Part shown: positions 8,079-18,234 of the stretch, piece by piece
Layout: the number at the start of each line of letters is the position of its first letter
Position numbering within the stretch: position 1 is the first letter of the stretch
From: Sphingomonas sp. Leaf20
GTDB lineage: Bacteria > Pseudomonadota > Alphaproteobacteria > Sphingomonadales > Sphingomonadaceae
Length of the DNA stretch: 64,000 bases
NCBI RefSeq assembly: GCF_001421535.1
Contig: NZ_LMKN01000001.1
Coordinates: 1,150,266-1,214,265 of the forward strand
Direction: 5' to 3'
Position numbers and translations under genes: made by a program
Notes under the pieces: model-generated
What the model was told of the DNA's origin: nothing
The model's database searches: none
The model's input: the letters and a program-made list of their open reading frames with translations, nothing else

Positions 8079-9167
8079 ATGGCGACCGCGCATCACATCC
8101 TGACCTATGCCGAGACGCTGTCGGGCGGCGGCGTCGAACGCGCGCAATTGCGGCTCGCGCGCGGCTGGATCGCGCTTGGGCGTCGCGTCACGCTCGTCAT
8201 CGGCGATCCGACCGGCCCGCTCGCGGCCGAGATCCCGCCCGGGCTCGAGCTGATCACCGGCGCGGCGCGTGCGCTTCCGACGATCATCCGCACTCTCGCG
8301 CCCGACATCGTCTTCTGTCCGGGCAATCACTATACGGGGATCGCGGCGTGGATCCGCATCGCGTTGCGCGGCGCCTGCCCGCCGATCGTCGCCAAGATGT
8401 CCAACGCGCCCGATCGCGGCGATCACGGTCCCGTCCTGCGTGCCGCGCACCGGTTCTGGCTCGCGCGTCACGCCCGGTTTCTCGATCACCTCGTCGCGAT
8501 GACCCCCGCGACCGCCGCGGAGGCCGCCGCCGCGACGCGCATGCACGGCCGCGTCAGCGTCATCCCCAACCCGCCGGCCCTGTCCAGTCCGGCCCCGTCC
8601 GGTCCGGCCGCACCGGATCTGCCGTTACCGCCCCGCTTCATCCTCGGCGTCGGACGGCTCGAACCACAGAAGCGCTGGGACCGCCTGATCGCCGCGCTGG
8701 AGCGGATCGCCGACCGCGACACCGCGCTCGTCATCCTCGGCGAAGGCACGCTCCGCCCCGCGCTCGAGGCGCAGGTCCGCTCGCTCGGCCTCGACGGACG
8801 CGTCCATCTCCCCGGCCATGTCGCCGACCCGCTGTCGGTCATGCGCCGCGCACGCGTGGTGGCGCTGACGTCCACGTTCGAAGGCGTGCCGGGTGTGCTG
8901 CGCGAGGCGCTGTCGGTGGGCACGCCCGTCGTCGCGACCGACTCGAGCAGGGCGATCCCCGAGATCGTCGACACCGCGTCGCGCGGCACGATCGTCCCGC
9001 GCGACGATCCCGATGCGCTCGTCGCCGCGCTCGATGCGTGGCTCGCGCCGGATGCGCCGCGTCCGCTTCCCGTGCCGCAACCCGGCGCCACCGCGGCCGC
9101 GCGTTATCTCGCGCTCTTCGATTCGCTCGTCATGTCGCCCCAGCGGCCCCTGCCGCGTCCTCTTTAG
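8079..9167 (+). CDS. Glycosyltransferase family 4
   Basis: A 362-aa GT-B glycosyltransferase. The N-terminal domain begins HHILTYAETLSGGGVERAQL, a pattern of GT4 enzymes that add sugars to surface glycans. The donor-binding half contains FILGVGRLEPQKRWDRLIAA near residue 190 and the EX7E motif in FEGVPGVLREAL near residue 268, followed by GTPVVATD. ATG 8079 is chosen because the upstream frame to 7905 is Pro/Arg/His-rich and looks non-coding. It is divergent from the membrane protein gene at 7825 and its last 38 bp overlap the convergent AI-2E family gene. Confidence 0.88.
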   Translation: MATAHHILTYAETLSGGGVERAQLRLARGWIALGRRVTLVIGDPTGPLAAEIPPGLELITGAARALPTIIRTLAPDIVFCPGNHYTGIAAWIRIALRGACPPIVAKMSNAPDRGDHGPVLRAAHRFWLARHARFLDHLVAMTPATAAEAAAATRMHGRVSVIPNPPALSSPAPSGPAAPDLPLPPRFILGVGRLEPQKRWDRLIAALERIADRDTALVILGEGTLRPALEAQVRSLGLDGRVHLPGHVADPLSVMRRARVVALTSTFEGVPGVLREALSVGTPVVATDSSRAIPEIVDTASRGTIVPRDDPDALVAALDAWLAPDAPRPLPVPQPGATAAARYLALFDSLVMSPQRPLPRPL

Positions 9168-10236
9168 CGTCCGCTGCCGCCTTCTCATCCTCGCGATCCG
9201 ACCGACGCTCCAGCGCGGTCTTGAGCATCGCGGTCATCGGGTCGGCCAGCGCCAGCCCGAGGATCCCGAACAGCGCGCTGGCGAGAATCTGCGCACCCAG
9301 CGTCAGCGCAGGCGGCAGGTCGACGGTCCGCTTGGCGACCATCGGCACGATCACGTATCCGTCGATCGTCTGCACGACTAGATAAGTGCCGATCGCCCAA
9401 TAGCCGGTGTCGACGCCCGCGCTGAACCCGACCGAGACCATCAGCACGCCCGTCACGATCGCGCCGATATTGGGAATGAACGCGAGGATCCCCGCGATGA
9501 TGCCGAGCAGCATCGCCATCGGCACGCCCCCGATCGCCAGCGCGATACCCGTCGCGATGCCCTCGACCGCCATGCCGAGCAGCCGCCCGGCGAGCAGCCG
9601 CCGCATCGTGTCGCCCATCTTGACCATCGTCCGCGCGAACTCGTCGCGCAGGTCGATCGGCACCATCCATTGCAGCCCGCGCGAATAGGTCCCGGGATCC
9701 ATCGCGATGAACAGGCCGAGCACGAGGATCATGAACAGGCTGGTCAGCGCGCCGATCGCGGTGCCGACCCATGAGGTCACGCGTCCGACCGATCCCAGCG
9801 CCTCCTTGACGATCCCGTTGACGTCGGACGCGCCCGGCATCAGCCCCTGCGTCGCGAGAAAGCTCGTGAAACGGGTGGCCTGCTGCTCGAGCGTCGAGCG
9901 CAGCTGCGTCGCCTGCTCGGTGACCTGCACCCCCGTCAGATAGAAGGTCCCGATCAGGAATGCGGCGACGCAGACGACGACGATCAGCAGCCGCCAGCCG
10001 CGCCCGATCGGCAACACGCGCCCGAGCAACCGGACGCCGCCGTCGAGCAGCGACGCGAACACGATCGCGGCGAAGATCAGCAGCAGCGGCTGGACGAGCA
10101 CGATCGCCAGCGCGATCAGGCAGGCGAGCCCCAGCCAGATCGACGCGCGCTTGGTTTCCCTGCGCACGAACGGATCGCGCATCTCGACCGGGCTGGCCTC
10201 GTCGACGCGCGTCGTCACGCGGGCATCCTCGGCCAT
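9130..10236 (-). CDS. AI-2E family transporter (putative permease)
   Basis: A 368-aa membrane protein of the PerM/TqsA superfamily (AI-2E transporter domain). It opens with two hydrophobic helices (SIWLGLACLIALAIVLVQPL and LLIFAAIVFASLLDG). A long periplasmic segment with TEQATQLRSTLEQQATR follows, then the conserved block of three helices around GMAVEGIATGIALAIGGVPM and ILAFIPNIGAIVTG, and finally QTIDGYVIVPMVAKRTVDLP. Family members export autoinducer-2 or act as Na+/H+ antiporters, so the substrate is open. The stop overlaps the convergent glycosyltransferase by 38 bp. The start lies 2 bp from the lepB stop, suggesting cotranscription with lepB. Confidence 0.9.
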   Translation of the reverse strand: MAEDARVTTRVDEASPVEMRDPFVRRETKRASIWLGLACLIALAIVLVQPLLLIFAAIVFASLLDGGVRLLGRVLPIGRGWRLLIVVVCVAAFLIGTFYLTGVQVTEQATQLRSTLEQQATRFTSFLATQGLMPGASDVNGIVKEALGSVGRVTSWVGTAIGALTSLFMILVLGLFIAMDPGTYSRGLQWMVPIDLRDEFARTMVKMGDTMRRLLAGRLLGMAVEGIATGIALAIGGVPMAMLLGIIAGILAFIPNIGAIVTGVLMVSVGFSAGVDTGYWAIGTYLVVQTIDGYVIVPMVAKRTVDLPPALTLGAQILASALFGILGLALADPMTAMLKTALERRSDREDEKAAADAKEDAAGAAGAT

Positions 10237-10237
10237 C

Positions 10238-11221
10238 TCAGTTGGCAGCGGCTGGATGCAGCGACGTGCCCGCGCGGTCCGATCGCAACGATCCCCACCA
10301 GGTCAACGGGTTGAGTGTCGCATCGCCATCGAGGCTGAAGGTGATGAATTCGGCACGACCGCCGAGATTCTCGTACGGTACCGGCCCGCCCAGCCCGAGC
10401 TGCGTCAGCGCGAACCGGCTGTCCGCCGACCGATCGCGGTTGTCGCCCATCAGGAAGACATGGTCCGCGGGGATCGTGATCGGGCCATAATCGTCGCCCG
10501 GGCTCCACCCCAGCTCGATCGTGTCGTAACGCCGGCCGTTGGGCAGCGTCTCGGTCACCGTCGGCAGGCGACAGATCATCGCGCCGTTCGCGCGCTTCTC
10601 GAGCGCGCCCGGATACTCGTCCTCGCTGCACGGGCTGTTGGTGTCGACCGGGATCAGCGTGTCGTGCATCGGCCCGCGCTTCACCGGCACGCCGTTCAGG
10701 ATGACCGCGCCGCCGCGCACCTCGAGCCGGTCGCCCGGCAGGCCGATCACGCGCTTGATGTAATCATTGTGCGTCCCCGGCGGCGTCACGATCACGACGT
10801 CGCCGCGCGTCGGCAGCGATCCGAACAGCCGCCCCTTGATGAACGGCATCTGCACGCTCCAGCTCTCCTCGGGCTGGCGCAGCACCACGCTCTTGAAGAT
10901 GGCGAGCGGGTCGGGGATCGTCGGCGACACGAACGACCAGCCATAGGCGAACTTGGTCACGACCAGCCGGTCGCCGATCCGAAGCCCCGGCAGCATCGAC
11001 TCGCTCGGGATATAGAATGGCTTGGCGATGAAGCTGTGAAAGCCCAGCACGACCAGGATCAGCCAGAAGATCCCCTTGACCTCGCCCCACCAGTCGGTGC
11101 CGCGCCGCTGTGGCGCCGCGGGGCCGACGGGCGGCGGAACGTCGCTGTTCGACGGCGTGGCGGGTGCCACCCCGACCTGCTTTTCGAGCGACTCATTGCC
11201 GTCCAACGCCGCTTCCTTCAT
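10238..11221 (-). CDS. lepB: Signal peptidase I
   Basis: A 327-aa type I leader peptidase that cleaves Sec and Tat signal peptides in the periplasm. A Pro-rich cytoplasmic N terminus precedes a single transmembrane helix ([15 protein letters not shown], residues about 51-65). The catalytic serine is in IPSESMLPG (Ser75), the general-base lysine in [14 protein letters not shown] (about Lys156), and the C-terminal signature is [18 protein letters not shown] roughly 60-residue insertion between the last two motifs contains two cysteines (NSPCSEDEY and GAMICRLP). The start codon overlaps the acpS stop by 4 bp, giving the leftward order acpS-lepB-AI-2E. Confidence 0.96.
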   Translation of the reverse strand: MKEAALDGNESLEKQVGVAPATPSNSDVPPPVGPAAPQRRGTDWWGEVKGIFWLILVVLGFHSFIAKPFYIPSESMLPGLRIGDRLVVTKFAYGWSFVSPTIPDPLAIFKSVVLRQPEESWSVQMPFIKGRLFGSLPTRGDVVIVTPPGTHNDYIKRVIGLPGDRLEVRGGAVILNGVPVKRGPMHDTLIPVDTNSPCSEDEYPGALEKRANGAMICRLPTVTETLPNGRRYDTIELGWSPGDDYGPITIPADHVFLMGDNRDRSADSRFALTQLGLGGPVPYENLGGRAEFITFSLDGDATLNPLTWWGSLRSDRAGTSLHPAAAN

Positions 11222-11640
11222 CGATTCATATCCGCGGATAACAGGGGTATCGCTTCGATCACCACGAAAGCCTGCGCCCAGGGATGATCGTCCGTCATGG
11301 TCAGGTGTACGCGCGCGGCGTGGCCTTCGGGGGTCAACGCGTCAAGCCTCGCCTTGGCCCCGCCCGTCAGCGCAAGCGTCGGCGCACCGCTCGCGGCGTT
11401 GACGACGCCGATGTCCTTCATGAAGACGCCCGCGCGGAACCCGGTGCCGACCGCCTTGGAGAACGCCTCCTTCGCGGCAAACCGCTTGGCGAGCGTCCCC
11501 GCCTTGGTGAACGGCCGCCGCGCCGCCTTGGCCAGCTCCACCTCGGTAAATACGCGCCGCTCGAACCGCTCGCCGAACCGCGCGACCGACGCCGCAATCC
11601 GCTCGATATTGCACAGGTCCGACCCCAGCCCGATGATCAT
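11218..11640 (-). CDS. acpS: Holo-[acyl-carrier-protein] synthase
   Basis: A 140-aa AcpS that transfers 4'-phosphopantetheine from CoA to the acyl carrier protein serine. Metal/CoA-binding residues are in [14 protein letters not shown] (Asp near residue 8) and [16 protein letters not shown] (Glu near residue 58), and the C terminus has [16 protein letters not shown]. The length is normal for the family. It is coupled to lepB by an ATGA overlap. A palindromic repeat separates it from pdxJ upstream. Confidence 0.95.
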   Translation of the reverse strand: MIIGLGSDLCNIERIAASVARFGERFERRVFTEVELAKAARRPFTKAGTLAKRFAAKEAFSKAVGTGFRAGVFMKDIGVVNAASGAPTLALTGGAKARLDALTPEGHAARVHLTMTDDHPWAQAFVVIEAIPLLSADMNR

Positions 11641-11671
11641 CGCGACGCCTGGAGTCGGAAGAAAAGATGTG

Positions 11672-11764
11672 CTCTCGCGAAGGCGCGAAGGCGCGAAGCA
11701 AGCGGGAGACGCGAGCCCAAGGCGATCTTCAGACTCGTCGCGCCATCGCGCCTTCGCGTGAACA
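11672..11764. repeat. Inverted repeat between pdxJ and acpS
   Basis: The left arm CTCGCGAAGGCGCGAAGGCG (11674 onward, containing a tandem GCGCGAAG unit) faces the right arm CGCGCCATCGCGCCTTCGCG near 11740-11757. It is another small palindromic element of the CGAAGGCG type. It interrupts what is otherwise a pyrE-pdxJ-acpS-lepB run. Confidence 0.7.
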
Positions 11765-11775
11765 AACCTTCCAGA

Positions 11776-12504
11776 CTACCGCGCCGCATCCATCGCCTCG
11801 CGCATCGTCCGAACCGCCTCGCCCAGCCCGACGAACAGCGCCTCGCCCACGAGGAAATGCCCGATGTTGAGTTCGCGCACCTGCCGGATCGCCGCGATCG
11901 GCGCGACATTGTCAAAGGTCAGCCCATGCCCGGCATGCACCTCGATGCCGTTCTTCGCCGCGAGCGCCGCCGCATCCATCAGCCGCCGCAACTCCGCGGC
12001 GCGCGCTTCGCCCGCGACCTCGGCATATAATCCCGTGTGCAACTCGATCACCGGCACGCCAAGCCGCACCGCGGCCTCGATCTGCCGCGCATCGGGCTCG
12101 ATGAAGAGCGACACGCGGATCCCCGCGCCGCCCAGCGTGTCGACGAGCCGCGCCATCCGGTCATAATGCCCCGCGACGTCGAGCCCGCCCTCGGTGGTCA
12201 GTTCCTCGCGTTTCTCTGGCACGATGCACGCGGCATGCGGCCGGTGCCGCAGCGCGATGCTCAGCATCTCGTCGGTCGCCGCCATTTCCAGGTTCAGCGG
12301 GATCGACAGTTCGGCCGACAGCCGGGCGATATCGTCGTCGGTGATATGGCGCCGGTCCTCGCGCAGATGCGCGGTGATCCCGTCCGCGCCCGCCTGCGCC
12401 GCGACCAGCGCCGCGCGCACCGGATCGGGATACCCCGCACCGCGCGCGTTCCGGACGGTCGCGACGTGGTCGATATTGACGCCGAGGCGCAGGTCGCGGC
12501 TCAT
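11776..12504 (-). CDS. pdxJ: Pyridoxine 5'-phosphate synthase
   Basis: A 242-aa TIM-barrel enzyme that condenses 1-deoxy-D-xylulose 5-phosphate with 3-amino-2-oxopropyl phosphate to give pyridoxine 5'-phosphate. Signatures are [18 protein letters not shown] at the N terminus, [16 protein letters not shown] near residue 40, [10 protein letters not shown] near residue 75, [18 protein letters not shown] near residue 98 and [11 protein letters not shown] near residue 196. The start codon overlaps the pyrE stop by 4 bp, so the pair is translationally coupled. Confidence 0.97.
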   Translation of the reverse strand: MSRDLRLGVNIDHVATVRNARGAGYPDPVRAALVAAQAGADGITAHLREDRRHITDDDIARLSAELSIPLNLEMAATDEMLSIALRHRPHAACIVPEKREELTTEGGLDVAGHYDRMARLVDTLGGAGIRVSLFIEPDARQIEAAVRLGVPVIELHTGLYAEVAGEARAAELRRLMDAAALAAKNGIEVHAGHGLTFDNVAPIAAIRQVRELNIGHFLVGEALFVGLGEAVRTMREAMDAAR

Positions 12505-13085
12505 GCGGCGGCCCTGCTGCCCGGCTTGATCGCGGGGATCGCCGCTAGTTCGGGCGGCAGCGCGTCGGCGGCATAGGTCGGCACGTCGAGCCGGATCAGC
12601 GGGAAGAACGGCACGCCCAGATCGGCCGCGCCGCTCGACCGGTCAACCAGCGCCGCTGCGGCGACGGTCACGCCGCCGGCCCGGCCGATCGCCGCGATCG
12701 CCTCCTTCGACGACAGCCCGGTCGTGACCACGTCCTCCATCATCAGCACGCGCTGTCCGGGCGCAAGCCGGAACCCGCGGCGAAGCTCGAACACGCCGTC
12801 GGGCCGTTCGAGGAACATCGCCTCCACCCCCAGCGCGCGCGCCATCTCGTGTCCGCAGATGACGCCGCCCATCGCGGGCGACACCACCGCGCTGATCGAT
12901 GCGCGCAGATCGTCGGGTATCCGGGCGACCAGCGCCTCGGCGAGCCGCGCGCCGCGCCGCGGATCCATCAGCACGCGCGCACATTGCAGATAGCGCGAAC
13001 TCCGCAGCCCCGAGGACAGGATGAAATGCCCCTCGAGCAACGCCTCGGCAGCGCGGAATTCGGCGAGCACATCGTCTTCGGTCAT
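12501..13085 (-). CDS. pyrE: Orotate phosphoribosyltransferase
   Basis: A 194-aa type I phosphoribosyltransferase converting orotate and PRPP to OMP in pyrimidine synthesis. The PRPP-binding motif is [15 protein letters not shown] near residue 118. The N-terminal [16 protein letters not shown] and the central [20 protein letters not shown] are typical of the short bacterial PyrE branch. ATG 13085 ([10 protein letters not shown]) is the family start; the frame extends upstream without coding character. It is the first gene of the leftward pyrE-pdxJ unit. Confidence 0.96.
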   Translation of the reverse strand: MTEDDVLAEFRAAEALLEGHFILSSGLRSSRYLQCARVLMDPRRGARLAEALVARIPDDLRASISAVVSPAMGGVICGHEMARALGVEAMFLERPDGVFELRRGFRLAPGQRVLMMEDVVTTGLSSKEAIAAIGRAGGVTVAAAALVDRSSGAADLGVPFFPLIRLDVPTYAADALPPELAAIPAIKPGSRAAA

Positions 13086-13294
13086 CGCAGGTCGTCGCTC
13101 CAAACTATCCTGCGCTGATACGAGCGGAGCAGGGCCCACGCAACGGCCCCGCGCGGCCGCGCACGCGTCATCGTGACGAAAGTCGGCGCGCCGGGGCCAT
13201 GCGAACCCTCCCGAATACGACGTTCGTGACCTGCCTAACGCACCGGCCTGCAACGACAAATCACACAAACCCCGCACCTGCCGACGCACTGGGC

Positions 13295-13323
13295 TTGAGG
13301 CATTTGGTTCCGCGGCCTATAGC
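13295..13323 (+). promoter_or_regulatory. Candidate sigma-70 promoter for the cytochrome oxidase genes
   Basis: TTGAGG (13295-13300) and TATAGC (13318-13323) are separated by 17 bp, matching the first four positions of each consensus hexamer. They lie about 75 bp upstream of the ctaC start. The surrounding 313-bp gap (13086-13398) between divergent pyrE and ctaC holds no open frame I can support. No experimental start site is known. Confidence 0.45.
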
Positions 13324-13398
13324 CAATGGTCAAAATGATAAGCAGACATCCGCGCGTCCGTGGTACGGGTTCGCAGTAAACCGGGGTCAAGAAAAACG

Positions 13399-14637
13399 AT
13401 GCGCATACTGGGGATGAGAGGATTGGCGATGGCAGCAGGGCTCGCAATGGCGAGTCTTGGTGGTGTCGCAGGGTACGCCGCACCGGCGCCGCAGGCGGCT
13501 GCCGCCGATGCCGCACCGGCGGGCGCTGCCCAGGCCACGCCTGACGCGGCGGCCCCGGCACCGCAGGCCGCAGCAGGCCCCGCGGGCGTGTCGAACACCG
13601 CCCCGACCACCGCTGCCGCGACACCGACCGCCGATCCGGCAAGCCCCGCGCTCGCCGTCGACGGCGCCTATGGGCTGACCGCGACGCCTGGCGTCGGCCA
13701 GCCGACCCCGGGGGTCGTCGGGCTCCAGCCGCAGGTTACAAAGAACGGTGTGTTCGCGCACTGGATGCACAATGCGATCCTGATGCCGACGATCACCGCA
13801 GTCTCGCTGCTGGTGCTCGCTTTGCTGTTCTGGGTGGTGTTCCGCTATCGCCGCGCCGCCAACCCGGTGCCGTCGAAGACCAGCCACAACACCGTGATCG
13901 AGATCATCTGGACGCTCGCGCCGGTCATCATCCTCGTGCTGATCGCGGTGCCGTCGATCGGGCTGCTCTCCGCACAGTTCAAGCCCGCGCCCGCGGGTGC
14001 GGTGACGATCAAGGCGATCGGCAACCAGTGGTACTGGACCTACCAGTATCCGGATAACGGCGGCTTCGAAGTCACCGCGAACATGCTCAAGGAAGCCAAG
14101 GACGTCGGCGCGGGTGAACGCGCGCGCACCGATGCAGACGGCCCCCGCCTGCTCGCGACCGACAACCGCATCGTCCTGCCGGTCGGCGTGCCGATCCGCC
14201 TGATCACGACCGCGAACGACGTCATCCACAGCTGGGCGGTCCCCGCCTTCTGGATCAAGCTCGACGCGATCCCGGGTCGCCTGAACGAGACCAGCTTCAC
14301 GATCGACAAGCCGGGCCTGTATTTCGGCCAGTGCTCCGAGCTGTGCGGCGCACGCCACGCCTTCATGCCGATCGCGGTCGAGGCCGTCTCGCCCGCACAG
14401 TTCGCGGCGTGGGTCCGCGCCAAGGGCGGCACGATGCCCGCCCCGGGCAAGGCATCCGACAAGGTCATCCCGCAGCCCGGCGCCGACGGCTCCGCGGCGA
14501 AGGTCGAGGAGGCGGAGGATACCGCCAACGCCACCGGCCCCGTCGAGAACGTGACGACCCCCGCCAACGCAACCGCCCCTGCCACGACGCAGGGCGCCAC
14601 CTCCAATCCGGCCGGCGCCGGTAACGCGGGACAGTAA
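13399..14637 (+). CDS. ctaC: Cytochrome c oxidase subunit II
   Basis: A 412-aa CoxB/CtaC carrying the CuA centre that accepts electrons from cytochrome c. The signal peptide ([20 protein letters not shown]) is followed by a long Ala/Pro-rich linker to about residue 100. Two transmembrane helices ([20 protein letters not shown] and [18 protein letters not shown]) come next, then the cupredoxin domain. CuA ligands are visible in [15 protein letters not shown] (His) and [14 protein letters not shown] (Cys, Glu, Cys, His, Met). The C-terminal 60 residues form an unusual Ala/Thr/Asn-rich tail, beyond the usual family end. ATG 13399 is used; the 13 extra upstream codons are not signal-like. ctaD follows after 1 bp. 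Confidence 0.97.
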   Translation: MRILGMRGLAMAAGLAMASLGGVAGYAAPAPQAAAADAAPAGAAQATPDAAAPAPQAAAGPAGVSNTAPTTAAATPTADPASPALAVDGAYGLTATPGVGQPTPGVVGLQPQVTKNGVFAHWMHNAILMPTITAVSLLVLALLFWVVFRYRRAANPVPSKTSHNTVIEIIWTLAPVIILVLIAVPSIGLLSAQFKPAPAGAVTIKAIGNQWYWTYQYPDNGGFEVTANMLKEAKDVGAGERARTDADGPRLLATDNRIVLPVGVPIRLITTANDVIHSWAVPAFWIKLDAIPGRLNETSFTIDKPGLYFGQCSELCGARHAFMPIAVEAVSPAQFAAWVRAKGGTMPAPGKASDKVIPQPGADGSAAKVEEAEDTANATGPVENVTTPANATAPATTQGATSNPAGAGNAGQ

Positions 14638-14638
14638 G

Positions 14639-16303
14639 ATGACCGACACCGCTCTCAACCCGTCGGCATTCGTTGCCCATGATGCGCACGAGCATCACCA
14701 CGATGCCGATCACAAGCCCGGTTTCTTCGCGCGTTGGTTCATGTCGACCAACCACAAGGACATCGGCACGCTCTATCTGATCTTCGCGATCGTCGCGGGG
14801 ATCATCGGCGGCTCGGTCTCGGGCCTCATGCGCGCCGAGCTCGCCGAGCCCGGCATCCAGTATCTGCAGGGCTGGGCCGGCATGCTCCATGGCGGCAGCG
14901 CCAGCCTCGACGAATCGCTCCACCTCTGGAACGTGCTCATCACCGCGCACGGCCTGATCATGGTGTTCTTCATGGTCATGCCGGCGATGGTCGGCGGGTT
15001 CGGCAACTGGTTCGTGCCGATCATGATCGGCGCGCCCGACATGGCGTTCCCGCGCATGAACAACGTGTCGTTCTGGCTGCTGATTCCCGCCTTCACGCTG
15101 CTGCTCGCCTCGCCGTTCTTCGGTGGCGCCGGCAATGGCTGGACGCTCTACGCCCCGCTCTCGACCTATGGCGAGCCCGGGCCGTCGACCGACATGGCGA
15201 TCCTCGCGCTCCATCTCGCCGGTGCGTCGTCGATCCTCGGCGCGATCAACTTCATCACGACGATCTTCAACATGCGCGCGCCGGGCATGACGTTGCACAA
15301 GATGCCGCTGTTCGTGTGGTCGATGCTCGTCACCGCGTTCCTGCTGCTGCTCGCGCTCCCGGTCCTCGCGGCCGCGATCACGATGCTGCTGACCGATCGC
15401 AACTTCGGCACGACCTTCTTCGATCCCGCCGGCGGCGGCGATCCCGTCCTCTACCAGCATCTGTTCTGGTTCTTCGGCCATCCCGAAGTCTACATCATGA
15501 TCCTGCCGGGCTTCGGCATTGTCAGCCAGATCATCTCGACGTTCAGCCGCAAGCCCGTCTTCGGCTATCTCGGCATGGCCTATGCCATGGTCGCGATCGG
15601 CGTGGTCGGCTTCGTCGTCTGGGCGCACCACATGTTCACCACCGGCCTGTCGGTGAACACCAAGATGTACTTCACCGCCGCGACGATGGTCATCGCGGTC
15701 CCCACCGGCATCAAGATCTTCTCGTGGATCGCGACGATGTGGGGCGGGTCGATGACCTTCAAGACGCCGATGGTGTGGTCGATCGGCTTCATCTTCATGT
15801 TCACCGTCGGCGGCGTGACCGGCGTCGTGCTCGCCAATGGCGGCATCGACGATTACATGCAGGACACCTATTACGTGGTGGCGCATTTCCACTACGTGCT
15901 GAGCCTCGGCGCGGTGTTCTCGCTGTTCGCGGGCTTCTACTACTGGTTCCCGAAGATGTCGGGCAAGATGTACAACGAGTTCCTCGGCCAGCTCCACTTC
16001 TGGGTGTTCTTCATCGGCGTGAACGTCATGTTCTTCCCGATGCACTTCCTCGGGCTCCAGGGCATGCCGCGCCGCTATCCGGACTATCCCGACGCCTACG
16101 CGCACTGGAACTATGTCGCGACGGTGGGCTACATGATCATGGCCGCAGGCATGGCGATCTTCTTCGTCAACCTGATCTGGTCGCTGATCGCGGGCAAGAA
16201 GGCGGCGGACAATCCGTGGGGCGAAGGCGCCACGACGCTCGAATGGACGATCTCGTCGCCCCCGCCCTATCACCAGTTCGAGACGCTCCCGAAGATCGAC
16301 TAA
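14639..16303 (+). CDS. ctaD: Cytochrome c oxidase subunit I
   Basis: A 554-aa haem-copper oxidase catalytic subunit with 12 expected transmembrane helices, holding haem a and the haem a3-CuB centre. Diagnostic stretches are [17 protein letters not shown] (haem a His), [16 protein letters not shown] (the His-Tyr cross-link and CuB His), [12 protein letters not shown] (the CuB His pair) and [15 protein letters not shown] (axial haem ligands). The D-channel and K-channel patterns of A-type oxidases appear intact. It is transcribed directly after ctaC and followed by stacked hairpins and a terminator. Confidence 0.98.
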   Translation: MTDTALNPSAFVAHDAHEHHHDADHKPGFFARWFMSTNHKDIGTLYLIFAIVAGIIGGSVSGLMRAELAEPGIQYLQGWAGMLHGGSASLDESLHLWNVLITAHGLIMVFFMVMPAMVGGFGNWFVPIMIGAPDMAFPRMNNVSFWLLIPAFTLLLASPFFGGAGNGWTLYAPLSTYGEPGPSTDMAILALHLAGASSILGAINFITTIFNMRAPGMTLHKMPLFVWSMLVTAFLLLLALPVLAAAITMLLTDRNFGTTFFDPAGGGDPVLYQHLFWFFGHPEVYIMILPGFGIVSQIISTFSRKPVFGYLGMAYAMVAIGVVGFVVWAHHMFTTGLSVNTKMYFTAATMVIAVPTGIKIFSWIATMWGGSMTFKTPMVWSIGFIFMFTVGGVTGVVLANGGIDDYMQDTYYVVAHFHYVLSLGAVFSLFAGFYYWFPKMSGKMYNEFLGQLHFWVFFIGVNVMFFPMHFLGLQGMPRRYPDYPDAYAHWNYVATVGYMIMAAGMAIFFVNLIWSLIAGKKAADNPWGEGATTLEWTISSPPPYHQFETLPKID

Positions 16304-16337
16304 GGCGGATCAGGGCATAAAGCCCCCGCCCGGCCGG

Positions 16338-16382
16338 CGCGGCAAAGCCGCGTCCGACGACACGGGACTAGCTCCCGTGTCG
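16338..16382. repeat. Two perfect hairpins after ctaD
   Basis: CGCGGC-AAA-GCCGCG (16338-16352) and CGACACGGGA-CTAGC-TCCCGTGTCG (16358-16382) are two perfect stem-loops. They immediately precede the terminator at 16401-16429. They could stabilise the 3' end of the ctaCD transcript. Confidence 0.7.
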
Positions 16383-16400
16383 GGGCCAGTCAGGACAAAG

Positions 16401-16429
16401 AACGCCTCGGGGAAACCCGGGGCGTTTTT
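16401..16429 (+). terminator. Rho-independent terminator after ctaD
   Basis: An 11-bp stem starting AACGCCTCGGG and closing CCCGGGGCGTT around a GAAA tetraloop is followed directly by further T residues (a TTTTT run in all). One T-G wobble is present. It is a canonical intrinsic terminator ending the ctaC-ctaD unit, so the assembly genes downstream probably have their own promoter. The rest of the gap to 16572 contains a copy of the CCTGACGAAAGTCAGGA repeat at about 16446-16477. Confidence 0.85.
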
Positions 16430-16572
16430 CATTTCCAGCCCCCCCCGTCATCCTGACGAAAGTCAGGACCCAGAGCCACGCACGCCCCGGCCTCCCGGAA
16501 AATCCGTCCCACCCCGGCACGCCCGGAAATCCCCCGCTAGCCAAACCACCCCGGCGTCCCCACACAGGGCGG

Positions 16573-17238
16573 ATGCCCACCCGTCAGCATCTCGCCGCCA
16601 CGATTCTCGGCCTCACGCTCGCCGGCGGCACCGCGATCGCGCTGACCGGCGCGCGCCCCGTCACCGCCGCGCCCGATCCCGCCTCGCCGCGGATCGCGCC
16701 GAAAGCCCGCCCCGCGCCGGCCGCGGCCACCGCGCCCGCCCAGAGCCCTGCCCCAAATCCCGCCCCCGACCCCGCCGCCTACACCGTCAAGCGCATCCTC
16801 CAGATCCCCGGCCCGATGCGGCAGGGCGATCATTACTGGGACGAGACCGGCGCGCCCCTGGGCCCCGTCGTCGTCACCGTCGACCTTGCCGCGCAGACCG
16901 TCTCGGTCTTCCGCGCCGGCTACGAGATCGGCACCGCGGTCATCATCTACGGCGCCGACGACAAGCCGACCCCGCTGGGCGTCTTCCCGATCACGCAGAA
17001 GGACGCGGATCACGTGTCCAACCTCTACAATGCGCCGATGCCGTACATGCTGCGGCTGACCAATGACGGCATCTCGATCCATGGCAGCGAGGTCGGCGAC
17101 GGCTATGTCACGCATGGCTGCATCGGCGTGCCCAGGGCGTTCGCGAAACGGATCTTCGACGCGGTGAAGCTCGGCGACCGGGTGATCGTCACGAACGGCG
17201 AACGGCTCGATCTGGGCCAGCCGATCACCGCCGCCTGA
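16573..17238 (+). CDS. L,D-transpeptidase (YkuD domain) family protein
   Basis: A 221-aa exported protein. A signal peptide (LAATILGLTLAGGTAIALTG) is followed by a Pro/Ala-rich spacer, then a YkuD catalytic domain from about residue 75. The domain holds VVVTVDLAAQTVSVFRAGYE, the substrate-side TPLGVFPITQKD, ISIHGSEVGDGYVTHGCIGVP with the catalytic HGC, and VIVTNGE. The residue after HGC(I) is Gly rather than the Arg/Asn of many L,D-transpeptidases, a variation known in other alphaproteobacterial members. It probably cross-links peptidoglycan or attaches proteins to it. It sits between two halves of the oxidase cluster and is likely expressed separately. Confidence 0.85.
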   Translation: MPTRQHLAATILGLTLAGGTAIALTGARPVTAAPDPASPRIAPKARPAPAAATAPAQSPAPNPAPDPAAYTVKRILQIPGPMRQGDHYWDETGAPLGPVVVTVDLAAQTVSVFRAGYEIGTAVIIYGADDKPTPLGVFPITQKDADHVSNLYNAPMPYMLRLTNDGISIHGSEVGDGYVTHGCIGVPRAFAKRIFDAVKLGDRVIVTNGERLDLGQPITAA

Positions 17239-17334
17239 TCGCCGGCCGGCCGGGCACCATACCCGGTCTTCGATTTATCGCGCCGAACCATGGCTTTCCC
17301 CCGAGGCCCCGGTCGCGTATAGCCGTCCGCAATC

Positions 17335-18234
17335 ATGACCACCGCGACGCCCCTGCTTCCCCCCGCCGAATGGCGCGACTTCCTGGCGCTGACCAAGCCG
17401 CGGGTGATGACGCTCGTCGTGTTCACCGGGCTGTGCGGCATGCTCGCCGCCCCCGTCGGCATCCATCCCGTGATCGGTTTCACCGCGATCCTGTGCATCG
17501 CGCTCGGCGCGGGCGCGGCGGGTGCACTCAACCAATGGTATGAATCCGATATCGACGCGGTGATGCGCCGGACGCAGAAGCGCCCGCTCCCCGCGGGCCG
17601 GATGGACCGTCAGGCCGCGCTGCATTTCGGCGTCGGGCTCGCGAGCTTCTCGGTCCTGCTGATGGGGCTCGCGGTCAACATCGCCGCGGCCGCGATCCTG
17701 ACCGTCTCGATCCTGTTCTACGTGCTCGTCTACACCGTCTGGCTCAAGCGCCGCACGCCGCAGAACATCGTCATCGGTGGTGCGGCGGGCGCGTTCCCGC
17801 CGCTGATCGGCTGGGCCGCGGCGACGGGCGACGTCGCGCTGCTCCCGCTGCTGCTGTTCGGTCTCGTCTTCCTGTGGACGCCGCCGCATTTCTGGGCGCT
17901 CGCGCTGTTCGTGAAGACCGATTACGCCAATGCGGGCGTGCCGATGCTCCCCGTCGTCGCGGGCGAGCGCGTCACGCGGACGCAGATCGGCCTCTACACC
18001 ATCCCGATGGCCGCCGCCGCGGTGCTCCCCTGGCCGCTTGGCCTTGTCGGCAATTTCTACGGCGTGGTCGCGACCGTCCTGACGGGCATCTTCGCCTGGC
18101 TGGTGGTCGTCGTCGCGACGCGCACGACCGGCGCCGACGACGCGATGAAGCCCGAGCGGCGGCTGTTCAAATATTCGATCCTGTATCTCTTTGCGATGTT
18201 CGGCGCGCTCGTCGTCGATAGGTGGCTGGCATGA
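17335..18234 (+). CDS. ctaB: Protohaem IX farnesyltransferase (haem O synthase)
   Basis: A 299-aa UbiA-superfamily membrane prenyltransferase that makes haem O, the precursor of haem A for this oxidase. The first Asp-rich prenyl-diphosphate motif is [20 protein letters not shown] near residue 65. The second conserved region is [20 protein letters not shown], with the [11 protein letters not shown] stretch after it. About nine hydrophobic helices are present. The stop overlaps the 47-codon coxF-like gene by 4 bp. Confidence 0.97.
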   Translation: MTTATPLLPPAEWRDFLALTKPRVMTLVVFTGLCGMLAAPVGIHPVIGFTAILCIALGAGAAGALNQWYESDIDAVMRRTQKRPLPAGRMDRQAALHFGVGLASFSVLLMGLAVNIAAAAILTVSILFYVLVYTVWLKRRTPQNIVIGGAAGAFPPLIGWAAATGDVALLPLLLFGLVFLWTPPHFWALALFVKTDYANAGVPMLPVVAGERVTRTQIGLYTIPMAAAAVLPWPLGLVGNFYGVVATVLTGIFAWLVVVVATRTTGADDAMKPERRLFKYSILYLFAMFGALVVDRWLA

